Shown piece after piece: positions 53,802 to 61,351 of a DNA stretch of 64,000 nucleotides. How positions within the stretch are numbered: position 1 is the stretch's first letter; the number at the start of each line of letters is the position of its first letter. The stretch is from contig JAEWTV010000031.1 of the NCBI GenBank assembly GCA_023397675.1, forward strand, positions 62,001 through 126,000, given 5' to 3'. A program made the position numbers and the translations under genes. The notes under the pieces are model-generated. The model made no database searches. It was not told where the DNA came from and worked only from the letters and a program-made list of their open reading frames with translations. The stretch comes from Bacillota bacterium (GTDB lineage: Bacteria > Bacillota > Clostridia > Acetivibrionales > JANLFN01).

Positions 53802-54347
53802 ATGGGACAAAATTTACAAAAATTTATTATAAAAAGCTTTTGGGTGTTAGTTGCTATTTTTATAATTCGTTGTCTTATTTCAAAACCTACATCACCCTAT
53901 GATTGTTTTGGTTTTGCAGGTGAAGCAATAAGTGTAACAATGATTATAATGGGAATATATGAACGTTGGTTGTGGCAATTTAACCCTTTAGAAAGAACTC
54001 CAAATATAAAGGGTAAATATTCTGGTAGTATTGAGTACAATTATAATGGCAATTCAGATAAGAAAGAGACAACAATTCTAATAAAACAGACCCTTTTTTC
54101 GACTAATGTTAGAATAACTACTAATGAAATAACGAGCAGTACAATTATAAGCAATATTATATTGGAAAACAATGAATATGTTCTATATTATACCTATATA
54201 ACAAACCCCAAAAATAAGTATAGTAGAGAAAATCCTGTTCAATATGGTACAAGCAGGGTCATTATAAAAAATAAGACAGAGCTTGAGGGAATATATTGGA
54301 CTACACGACAGACAATAGGTGACATTTATTTGAAGAGAATATTATAA
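53802..54347 (+). CDS. cap15: Cap15-like two-TM beta-barrel CBASS effector
   Basis: The 181-residue protein has two N-terminal membrane helices (about 11-28 and 36-56), then the junction YERWLWQFNPLERTPNIKGK, then a beta-rich domain (about 65-181) opening with YSGSIEYN. This is the layout of the SMODS-associated 2TM beta-strand-rich effector, Cap15, which senses the cyclic nucleotide through its barrel and disrupts the inner membrane. The frame extends nine codons upstream into the CD-NTase gene, but AAGGA fits the ATG at 53802. The call rests on architecture and context. Confidence 0.8.
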   Translation: MGQNLQKFIIKSFWVLVAIFIIRCLISKPTSPYDCFGFAGEAISVTMIIMGIYERWLWQFNPLERTPNIKGKYSGSIEYNYNGNSDKKETTILIKQTLFSTNVRITTNEITSSTIISNIILENNEYVLYYTYITNPKNKYSRENPVQYGTSRVIIKNKTELEGIYWTTRQTIGDIYLKRIL

Positions 54348-54461
54348 AACAAGCAATAACTTTTATTTGTCTATTTAACAATAACCATAAGTTTACTGTA
54401 TTAAATATCTTAGGTGTTAGTAACGGCAAGTACTTTTAGGGAGCATATGGAGGTCTTACAG

Positions 54462-56030
54462 TTGGATAAAGAAAAAAAGAAGATTTTATACCGTTATGGA
54501 AATGTCGCAATTCAAGAAAATGTTTCAACTACATTATTTTTAGAATTAGAAAATATAAAAGGAATTACTGGCAGCATTGAAATACCACTTAAAAAAGGTG
54601 TTTTTGGAATAGTTGGTAATAATGGCAGTGGAAAAAGTACGATAATGTCCCTATTATCAAGACTGGTTCCGCCATATTATTTTCGTCTGACTAATAATGA
54701 TTATTCTTGTAATTCAAGTATTATATATAAAGTATATGGCAATTCAAATATATGGAATATAACAAATGGTAAAATAGTAAAGAGGGATCGTAATGAAGAA
54801 ATAAGATTTTATGGTAGATATGAAGGTAGTTTGTTTTACGGAACAAGATTTGAAGATTCAAGTAAAGTTGATAATTTAATGGCAGAAGGAAAAATTACTG
54901 AAGATTTAATCGTAGATGCAGATGATTATGTTATAAAATCATTAGGTTATATTTTACATGATGATGAAAGCTATTACAGAGAAATAAAACGGTTAAAGAA
55001 TAATGAAATAGCAAAAAGTTTTAATATAAGAAATCTCCCATACTTTTATAAAATAAATGGTAAATTAGTTAGCCAATATAGAATGAGTTCGGGTGAATGT
55101 TTACTTTTAACTTTATTACATTTTCTTTATAATTCAATTGTAAGAAGATCGATTCCTATTGAGCAACATGTATTACTATTAATTGATGAAATTGAGCTTG
55201 CATTACATCCAATCGCGATAAAAAGATTAATTGAGAGGCTTAAGATACTTGCTGATGAATCAACTAATTTATCATGCATTGTGTCTTCACATTCTTTAGA
55301 AGTAATTAGAAGCATACACCCAAGTAATTTATTTAATTTAAAAATAGAATCCTCGGATAGTGGTAATAAATTCTTTAGTATAGATAATCCCAGTTATCCG
55401 TGCTATCTCATGAAAGACATTTACTCGCATAACGGATATGATTTTGTTATCTTAGTTGAAGATGAATTGGCAAAAAAGATTGTAGAGAAAACTTTACTCA
55501 AGTTGAAATTAAGGCAAAACAAATTAATTAATGTCATACCTGCGGGTGGATGGACAAATGTACACGATTTACACAAAACATTTATAAAAGAAAATACTTT
55601 AGGGATGAGTACGAAAATTATTAGCGTTATTGATGGTGATGTTCAAAGTGATGCTAAACCCAAGTTTAAGAATATGGATAACACTTTTTTACCTGTAGCA
55701 AGTATAGAAAAATTCTTATTAACTCAACTAATAAAAGAAAAATATTCAACAATAAAAAAATGTATCAAAGATACTATATTTGTGGGTGCAATATCTTTAG
55801 ACTCATTTGTTCAAGAGTATTTGAAAGATGAAGCAGACAGCAGAAAAAATAATCCTGATAAATACGAGGAAGATAATAATGGAAAAAGGTTATATAGAAA
55901 ACTTAAGAATTACTGTGAGGCAGAAAGACATATAACTGAAGATCAATTGATTGACACTATATTTCATATAATTGAACAAAATATTAATCTTAATGATTTT
56001 GAAAACAACCTCAAAGTCATGTTATGTTAA
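54462..56030 (+). CDS. ABC-type ATPase with C-terminal TOPRIM domain (OLD-like)
   Basis: The 522-residue protein has Walker A GNNGSGKST (about 52-60), an SSGE signature (209-212), Walker B LLLIDEIELALHP (about 238-250) and an SSHS switch (275-278). A TOPRIM-like domain follows (VEDELAKK with Glu about 333; VIDGD with Asp 391 and 393). This is the order in OLD-family nucleases of phage defence. GGAGGT lies 7 bases before the TTG at 54462; an ATG at 54447 and a GTG at 54414 are less well placed. The gene is very A+T-rich. It is 114 bases after cap15, inside the same repeat-bounded cassette. Confidence 0.82.
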   Translation: MDKEKKKILYRYGNVAIQENVSTTLFLELENIKGITGSIEIPLKKGVFGIVGNNGSGKSTIMSLLSRLVPPYYFRLTNNDYSCNSSIIYKVYGNSNIWNITNGKIVKRDRNEEIRFYGRYEGSLFYGTRFEDSSKVDNLMAEGKITEDLIVDADDYVIKSLGYILHDDESYYREIKRLKNNEIAKSFNIRNLPYFYKINGKLVSQYRMSSGECLLLTLLHFLYNSIVRRSIPIEQHVLLLIDEIELALHPIAIKRLIERLKILADESTNLSCIVSSHSLEVIRSIHPSNLFNLKIESSDSGNKFFSIDNPSYPCYLMKDIYSHNGYDFVILVEDELAKKIVEKTLLKLKLRQNKLINVIPAGGWTNVHDLHKTFIKENTLGMSTKIISVIDGDVQSDAKPKFKNMDNTFLPVASIEKFLLTQLIKEKYSTIKKCIKDTIFVGAISLDSFVQEYLKDEADSRKNNPDKYEEDNNGKRLYRKLKNYCEAERHITEDQLIDTIFHIIEQNINLNDFENNLKVMLC

Positions 56031-56285
56031 TACCTTTTCATGAAAGAAAAAAGATGTTGTCATTAGTGACTGAAATTGCTTTTGGTATCACCTACCTTAC
56101 GATAAACTTACATCGCCGCTGATAAGTGTTTGAAAAACGTTTCGTTAATGCATCCGGTGAAAAAATTGACGACGCGGAAAAATGGACTGGACGGACATTT
56201 TAGGTACATCTGAGCAGGATAGCAAAATTGCATCATCTGGCTTGAGAAATCATATTTTTAAAATTTAATATAAATTAAATACTAA
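56031..56285. other. Gap with a possible decayed coding fragment
   Basis: Around 56130-56205 one frame reads FEKRFVNASGEKIDDAEKW and another just upstream reads YLPYDKLTSPLISV before a stop, as if a frameshifted gene end. There is no start or ribosome site. This may be a remnant of another accessory gene; evidence is weak. Confidence 0.3.
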
Positions 56286-56647
56286 TAATTCTACGAAGTG
56301 ACTGCGTAAGAACTTTGTTTACAAAGTTCGGCAAGCCCCTCCAACGCCTTTCCCTGAAGGCGCTTAAGTTGAGTGACGTAGAGATTCCTGCTTGCATCAA
56401 TAAGGGTCAGGCGAATCCGGCAAGGATGACGGATTCAGGTGGGTATGTCAGGGATGATATTGGAACCGGCCTGACGAAAATAGGGATGGAAGCTTGGAAG
56501 CTCTGGAGCGAAACAGTGCGCCCATGTTTTAAGCCTCCGCGGCGAGCGGCGCCTTTTCCGCCGATTTTCGGCGGTGAAAAGCGGCAAAGTCCAGCATTGA
56601 CACTTTAAAGAATAACTCAAGATTTTTAAATTGAAAACTGTCCTGAA
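56286..56647 (-). repeat. Long inverted repeat, right copy
   Basis: The reverse complement aligns with 52160-52521, beginning at GGACAGTT and ending in the CTTACGCAGTcACTTcGTAG block. The stem-forming GCCGAAAATCGGCGG and the GAACTTTG/CAAAGTTC hairpin are kept in both copies. With the left copy it brackets the three defence genes in mirror orientation. Confidence 0.85.
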
Positions 56648-56698
56648 ACCCATTGAAGGCAGGGCCTTGGGTAAACCTGTTTGCACTTAGACTCCTAC

Positions 56699-56843
56699 GC
56701 CGTGGGTTAAAACCCACGTCTATCAGAACCAAGTCCCTAAAGGGACTAAAGGACATTTTCTCCTATACTGCCTTGAAAAAACATATACCTTAGTCGGTGG
56801 AACCGACTTGATTTGTAGCAGCCGTGGGTTTTAACCCACTGCG
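56699..56843 (+). repeat. Multi-hairpin direct repeat, right copy (REP-like)
   Basis: Same order of palindromes and same spacer words as 51971-52115, in the same orientation, with a few substitutions (for example CGTCTATCAGAACC for CGGCTATCAGAACC). The middle segment between the second and third palindromes is diverged. Confidence 0.85.
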
Positions 56844-56861
56844 CGAAACCTAGTACCAACC

Positions 56862-56893
56862 AAATAAAAAACCACTCCAGCTGGAGTGGTTTT
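56862..56893 (-). terminator. Terminator downstream of tRNA-Glu
   Basis: A 22-bp perfect palindrome with half-site AACCACTCCAG lies directly after the tRNA on the minus strand. The plus-strand A-run on its low-coordinate side gives the minus-strand T-run. Confidence 0.85.
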
Positions 56894-56969
56894 TGGTGAC
56901 CCATAGGGGATTCGAACCCCTGTAGCCGCCGTGAGAGGGCGGAGTCTTAGGCCGCTTGACCAATGGGCC
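56894..56969 (-). tRNA. tRNA-Glu (anticodon CTC)
   Basis: On the minus strand the acceptor arms GGCCCAT and ATGGGTC pair, the T arm reads AGGGGTTCGAATCCCCT, and the anticodon stem CCGCC/GGCGG holds the loop CTCTCAC with anticodon CTC (Glu, GAG). CCA is encoded. Its 3' end faces the repeat-bounded defence cassette. Confidence 0.95.
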
Positions 56970-57048
56970 ATATCTAATTGCATTTGATATTATAGCACGG
57001 GACCGTAAAAATAGCAATGGCAATAACAGAATCTTTTAAATACGATAT

Positions 57049-57255
57049 TCATTCCTTGTAAGTTTTCCTTATTATCATGACTATAACAAGAAAAACTATA
57101 AAAATAATTATATCAATGAATACATCTAATATATCAATATTATCTAAGCCGGCTGCACCCTTTATAATAAATTTAATTAAATAAGATGAAAATATTAATA
57201 ATGCACCTATAATTACTGTTAAAATGTAATGCTTTTCTACTGATTTAAGAAACAT
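57049..57255 (-). CDS. Small two-helix membrane protein (68 aa)
   Basis: AAGGAG lies 8 bases before the ATG at 57253-57255. The peptide MFLKSVEKHYILTVIIGALL continues into two hydrophobic helices (about 10-30 and 44-63) with a short loop and ends in RKTYKE. No family is recognised. It lies between the tRNA gene and the rRNA methyltransferase gene and points toward the tRNA. Confidence 0.6.
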   Translation of the reverse strand: MFLKSVEKHYILTVIIGALLIFSSYLIKFIIKGAAGLDNIDILDVFIDIIIFIVFLVIVMIIRKTYKE

Positions 57256-57409
57256 ACACAGTACTCCTTTAAGGATTGATAAATCTAACTAATATTAACA
57301 CGAACCGGGGCTATTGTAAATTTATAATAAAATCGCCATAATAAATAAGGCATATGCTATAATAAAAAACAACTTGATTTATAGATTTTAATGATATATG
57401 GAGATATAT

Positions 57410-58771
57410 ATGAAACTGCCGCAGGAATTTTTGGACAAGATGAAAGAAATGCTTGGTGATGAATACGAAGAATTTGTTAAATCATACGAGAACCCGCGTT
57501 ATTACGGTTTTAGGATAAATACATTAAAAGCGGACATTCAGGACTTTTTAAAGGCTTCACCTTTTGAACTCAGTAGTGTACCTTGGACAAAAGACGGCTT
57601 TTACTACTCAGAGCAAGTAAGTCCTGGAAGACACCCTTATTACTACGCTGGCCTATATTATATACAGGAACCTAGTGCAATGCTTCCCGGTGAAGTTTTG
57701 AACGCTCAGCCGGGCGAAAATGTTCTTGATCTTTGCGCCGCACCTGGAGGAAAAACGGTTCAGATAGCGGCAGGAATGAAGGGGCAAGGTCTTTTGGTGT
57801 CAAATGATATAAGCTCCGAACGTGTAAAAGCTCTCGTAAAAAACATTGAACTCTGCGGTATAAAGAATGCAGTTGTTACCAATGAATCACCCGAAAGGCT
57901 TTCTGTCAATTTTGAAAACTTTTTTGACAGAATACTTGTTGATGCGCCTTGTTCGGGTGAGGGGATGTTCCGTAAGGATGAAGATGCTGCAAAGAGCTGG
58001 GCTAAATTTAAGTGTGAAAAATGTTCACAAATGCAGCAGGATATATTAAGAAGTGTTGATAAAATGCTTAAACCTGGCGGCTGTCTTGTTTACTCAACCT
58101 GTACCTTTTCACCGCTTGAAGACGAAATAAGAATAAGTGAATTTATTAATGAGCATAAGAATTATGAAATACTCAAGATACCAAGGGTTGCAGGTATTAT
58201 GCCGGGAAGGCCTGAGTGGGGAAATGGAAGCAAGGAACTTGCAAACACTGTAAGGCTTTGGCCGCATAAGCTAAAAGGTGAGGGTCACTTTGTGGCTTTA
58301 CTGAAAAAAAACGGTCAAAGTCAAAAGAACATTACGAATAATACAACAAGTGTCCCTGACAAGTACATGGACATATTTAAAAAATTCGTACACGAAAATC
58401 TTAATATTGATATAGAAGGCAGTTTCTTTATGAAGGGAAGCAATCTATACTGTCTGCCTGTTAACCCTCCTGATTTAAATGGGCTTAAGGTGGCTAAGTT
58501 CGGCTGGTATATGGGAGAGTTTATAAAGGAAAGATTTGAACCTTCACATTCCATGATTACAGCACTCCAAAAAGAAGAAATAAAAAGAACTATAAACTTT
58601 GAACCAGACTCAAAAGAAGTATTATCCTACCTTAAAGGGGAAACCCTTATAATTGAAGGAGAAAAGGGGTATACAGGAGTTTGTGTCAACGGCTATACAC
58701 TGGGTTGGGCGAAGCAAACGGGCGATATGCTAAAGAACCTTTATCCAAAAGGCTGGCGTAAAATGAATTAA
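57410..58771 (+). CDS. RsmF-like rRNA cytosine-5 methyltransferase
   Basis: The 453-residue protein has the NOL1/NOP2/Sun fold: N-terminal domain, IQEPSAMLPGEVL, SAM-binding VLDLCAAPGGKT (about 108-119), the DAPCSGEGMFRK motif and the catalytic YSTCTFSPLEDE. The C-terminal region carries RsmF-type and PUA-like domains. It methylates a cytosine in 16S rRNA; the exact position is not readable. An upstream in-frame ATG at 57398 is part of the ATGGAG site; the start is 57410. Confidence 0.92.
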   Translation: MKLPQEFLDKMKEMLGDEYEEFVKSYENPRYYGFRINTLKADIQDFLKASPFELSSVPWTKDGFYYSEQVSPGRHPYYYAGLYYIQEPSAMLPGEVLNAQPGENVLDLCAAPGGKTVQIAAGMKGQGLLVSNDISSERVKALVKNIELCGIKNAVVTNESPERLSVNFENFFDRILVDAPCSGEGMFRKDEDAAKSWAKFKCEKCSQMQQDILRSVDKMLKPGGCLVYSTCTFSPLEDEIRISEFINEHKNYEILKIPRVAGIMPGRPEWGNGSKELANTVRLWPHKLKGEGHFVALLKKNGQSQKNITNNTTSVPDKYMDIFKKFVHENLNIDIEGSFFMKGSNLYCLPVNPPDLNGLKVAKFGWYMGEFIKERFEPSHSMITALQKEEIKRTINFEPDSKEVLSYLKGETLIIEGEKGYTGVCVNGYTLGWAKQTGDMLKNLYPKGWRKMN

Positions 58772-58787
58772 AGTAAAGAGGTGCACA

Positions 58788-59528
58788 GTGTCTGACGTAC
58801 AAAGGCTGGATAAGATAATATCCAATTTTGGTTTCGGTACCAGAAAAGAAGTAAAGGAGCTTGTAAGAAAGGGCCGGGTCAAGGTTGACGGTACAGTTGC
58901 CAAAGACAGCGGAATGCATGTAGATCCTGAAACCAGTACTGTTGAAATTGATGGTAAGCTACTTAATTACCGCAAGTTTATATACATAATGTTGAATAAA
59001 CCTGCAGGGGTTATTTCGGCAACCTGGGATGCAAAGCATAAAACAGTTGTTGATTTAATGCATGAAGAATACAAATGCTTTGATCTTTTTCCGGTAGGAC
59101 GTTTGGATATAGATACAGAAGGCCTTGTTGTAATGACGAATGACGGACAGCTTGCACATGAGGTACTGTCTCCAAACAGGCATGTCTGGAAAACGTATTA
59201 TGCCTTAATTGAGGGTAATGTATCTGAAGAAGATATTAATGCCTTTAACCAGGGAGTTATACTTGATGACGATTATAAAACACTTCCTGCAAAGCTTGAG
59301 ATTTTAAAAAGCGGAGACAGGTCTGAAATAGAAATTACAATTTGCGAAGGTAAGTTCCATCAGGTTAAAAGGATGTTTGAAGCACAGGGGAAAAAAGTTA
59401 TATACTTAAGACGAATTAAAATGGGTAATCTGGACCTTGATGAGTCGCTTAAAGAGGGTGAATCAAGAGAACTTAGTGAAACGGAAGTAGATCAATTAAA
59501 AAAGTCTGAGACTTATAAAGCAAAGTAA
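58788..59528 (+). CDS. RsuA/RluB family pseudouridine synthase
   Basis: The 246-residue protein has an S4 RNA-binding domain (about 4-60, QRLDKIISNFGFGTRKE) and a catalytic domain with the conserved Asp in GRLDIDTEGLVVMTNDG. FHQVKRMFEAQGKKVIYLRR follows. It isomerises a uridine in rRNA. The N-terminal S4 plus length fit RsuA or RluB. The start is GTG at 58788 after AGAGGTG, 16 bases after the methyltransferase gene, so the two rRNA enzymes form an operon. Confidence 0.93.
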   Translation: MSDVQRLDKIISNFGFGTRKEVKELVRKGRVKVDGTVAKDSGMHVDPETSTVEIDGKLLNYRKFIYIMLNKPAGVISATWDAKHKTVVDLMHEEYKCFDLFPVGRLDIDTEGLVVMTNDGQLAHEVLSPNRHVWKTYYALIEGNVSEEDINAFNQGVILDDDYKTLPAKLEILKSGDRSEIEITICEGKFHQVKRMFEAQGKKVIYLRRIKMGNLDLDESLKEGESRELSETEVDQLKKSETYKAK

Positions 59529-59618
59529 TTCAGGTAAGAAAAAAATCAATAATATCAATAACTTTTTATTCATCAAATTACAAATAATGGTATAATGTAA
59601 TATGAAGGGGGATTGATA

Positions 59619-59798
59619 TTGTTGAAGCAATCCAGAGAACAAAGGAAGGGCCTCAAACTTAACAGTCAGGATAAAGTCGTATTGTCTGCTTATGCTCAAA
59701 GTTCAATGGTGGTTAATTTTCACCTGACTCAGGAAACAGCCTCGTTTGAAAAAAGTCTTACATATAAAAAACAACAGGATGCGATAAAAGGGTTTTAA
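59619..59798 (+). CDS. Small uncharacterised protein (59 aa)
   Basis: AAGGGGG at 59605-59611 precedes three in-frame TTG codons; the one at 59619 has the best spacing (MLKQSREQRKGLKLNSQDKV). The peptide is polar, with no membrane segment or known motif. A TATAAT box about 25 bases upstream and a terminator overlapping the stop codon make it a self-contained gene. Family unknown. Confidence 0.55.
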   Translation: MLKQSREQRKGLKLNSQDKVVLSAYAQSSMVVNFHLTQETASFEKSLTYKKQQDAIKGF

Positions 59799-59811
59799 TT
59801 AACCCTTTTTT
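59786..59811. terminator. Bidirectional terminator at the 59-aa gene and the TSUP genes
   Basis: AAAAGGGTT and AACCCTTTTTT pair around a 6-base loop between converging genes; it overlaps the last codons of both. Confidence 0.85.
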
Positions 59812-60167
59812 GATGCCTTTTTTACTGGTTTCAGGAACTCATACAATGCAATAATCAATAAAAAAACCGCAAAGGTTTTTCTTAAAACTGCTCCAGTTAT
59901 CATGACTGCAAGCTTTGAACCAAGATAAGAGCCCATAAGTCCGAAAATTACAATAGGGATGGAAGTTTTGAAATCAATGCTTTTATTTCTGATATGTATT
60001 ATCAGAGCGACAATTGCAGTAGGTATAAAAAAAAGAAGGTTTACACTTTGGGCTATATGCTGTTCAGGGTTTATGAAAATTACAAGTGCGGGTATTAGAA
60101 TCGCTCCGCCGCCTATTCCCATTCCGCTTATTATTCCCGATGCCAGCCCGATTACAAAAAGTATCAT
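59799..60167 (-). CDS. TauE/SafE (TSUP) family half-transporter, second half
   Basis: The 122-residue membrane protein has GLASGIISGMGIGGGAILIPAL at its start, the hallmark of one TSUP repeat, and about four helices. Full-length TSUP transporters carry two such repeats in one chain of about 250 residues; here each half is a separate gene. It follows the other half after 11 bases and has AGAG upstream. Likely an exporter of sulfite, sulfoacetate or another anion after hetero-oligomerisation. Confidence 0.82.
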   Translation of the reverse strand: MILFVIGLASGIISGMGIGGGAILIPALVIFINPEQHIAQSVNLLFFIPTAIVALIIHIRNKSIDFKTSIPIVIFGLMGSYLGSKLAVMITGAVLRKTFAVFLLIIALYEFLKPVKKASKKG

Positions 60168-60178
60168 TTAACTCTCCG

Positions 60179-60541
60179 TTAACTAAAAAGCATTCTTATG
60201 GCTGCAATTGTTATAAACACAGCAAATATTTTTCCTAATAAGTTTGTAGGACACTTGTTTAAGAGCTTGGCTCCGATAAAACCGCCTGCCATTCCTCCAA
60301 GTGTAACCTTCCATGTAATGTCAAAGTTGTAGTAGCCGTTTGATATATATAGAAGTGCGCTTATTACGGTTAATGGGAGAATAATGGATATTGCAGTAGC
60401 ATGTGCCTTATGATCCTCCATTCCAAGTATAAGTATCATGGCAGGCACAGCTATAGTGCCACCACCTGATCCGAAGAGACCGTTTGCCATTCCTGTTAAG
60501 GTGCCTATTGTCAGAAATTTTAAATACCTTAAAATCTTCAT
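60179..60541 (-). CDS. TauE/SafE (TSUP) family half-transporter, first half
   Basis: The 120-residue membrane protein has GTLTGMANGLFGSGGGTIAVPA, the partner TSUP repeat, then HKAHATAISIILPL and about four helices. It is translated first, and the second half follows immediately, so the pair probably assembles into one transporter. The substrate is not readable. The gene lies divergent to the TetR regulator. Confidence 0.82.
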   Translation of the reverse strand: MKILRYLKFLTIGTLTGMANGLFGSGGGTIAVPAMILILGMEDHKAHATAISIILPLTVISALLYISNGYYNFDITWKVTLGGMAGGFIGAKLLNKCPTNLLGKIFAVFITIAAIRMLFS

Positions 60542-60619
60542 ATTATAATCCTTTTAGAATACCATCTCTTTTTATATGTTTTTCCCCAATGAAAATTTTA
60601 TCCCAATTAAAAAATGGTA

Positions 60620-60665
60620 TTGCATATTGGTATAATTGTAATTATAATGTAAGTGAGTACTCACT
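60620..60665 (+). promoter_or_regulatory. Promoter of the TetR-ABC operon with palindromic operator
   Basis: TTGCAT (60620-60625) and TATAAT (60643-60648) are 17 bases apart. A perfect 14-bp palindrome AGTGAGTACTCACT (60652-60665) lies at the predicted transcription start, 20 bases before the TetR gene, consistent with autorepression. Confidence 0.75.
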
Positions 60666-60685
60666 CATTTTTTGGAGGTGCACCT

Positions 60686-61351
60686 ATGGAAATAGATTTA
60701 CATTCTATCAAAGATACTGAAATGTCGGAAAAAGAACTAAAAATTCTGGAATCTGCAATAAAAATTTTTTCGGAAAAAGGTTTCAGTGCAGCAACTACAA
60801 GTGAAATAGCAAAAGAAGCCGGAGTTGCAGAAGGTACAATATTCAGATATTTTAAAACAAAAAAAGACTTGCTGAGGGGAATCCTTATAAAGCTTGTAAA
60901 TCTTATTGCGGGCAAGGTGGTTTTGGAGAATATTGAAAAAATCGTTGAGGAATCATACGAAAAGGATCCGAGACAGATTTTTAAGGAAATAGTGTATGAT
61001 CGGATGAAACTTGTTGATTCATTATATCCTATGGCCAGAGTAGTAATGACTGAAGCAATCTATCATGAAGACGTCCGTGATGCGCTTTATAAGAATATTA
61101 TTGAGAAAGCCTTCTTTATATTCAAGAAATTTTACAAGGTTATGACTGAAAAAGGTGTATTAAGAGATGACATAGACGCTACGACAATGTTCAGGACTAT
61201 AGTTTCCAATATTGTTTTTTTCATTGTAAACAAGAAGATGCTTGAAAAATACAATCCAATTAAGGATACAGAAGCAGAACTTGATAAAGTTTTTGATATT
61301 ATTCTTAACGGTATAGGAAAAAAACCAGCAGAAAATAAGGAGATGAGTTAA
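60686..61351 (+). CDS. TetR/AcrR family transcriptional regulator
   Basis: The 221-residue protein has a TetR helix-turn-helix (about 30-60, SAATTSEIAKEAGVAEGTIF followed by RYFKTKKDLL) and a helical ligand-binding C-terminal domain. It probably represses its own operon, which encodes an ABC exporter, through the palindrome at 60652-60665; the ligand is unknown. The frame runs upstream through the operator, but GGAGGTG fixes the ATG at 60686. Confidence 0.93.
   Translation: MEIDLHSIKDTEMSEKELKILESAIKIFSEKGFSAATTSEIAKEAGVAEGTIFRYFKTKKDLLRGILIKLVNLIAGKVVLENIEKIVEESYEKDPRQIFKEIVYDRMKLVDSLYPMARVVMTEAIYHEDVRDALYKNIIEKAFFIFKKFYKVMTEKGVLRDDIDATTMFRTIVSNIVFFIVNKKMLEKYNPIKDTEAELDKVFDIILNGIGKKPAENKEMS

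Noticed and set aside
56315..56756. Reading frames of 75-97 codons within the right repeat
   Set aside because: They follow the repeat sequence rather than a protein pattern and are not kept in the left copy.
51500..56969. Attachment-site duplication of the tRNA-Glu 3' end at the left border of the defence cassette
   Set aside because: No copy of the T-arm/acceptor sequence was found between 51.4 and 52.8 kb, and no integrase gene is present.
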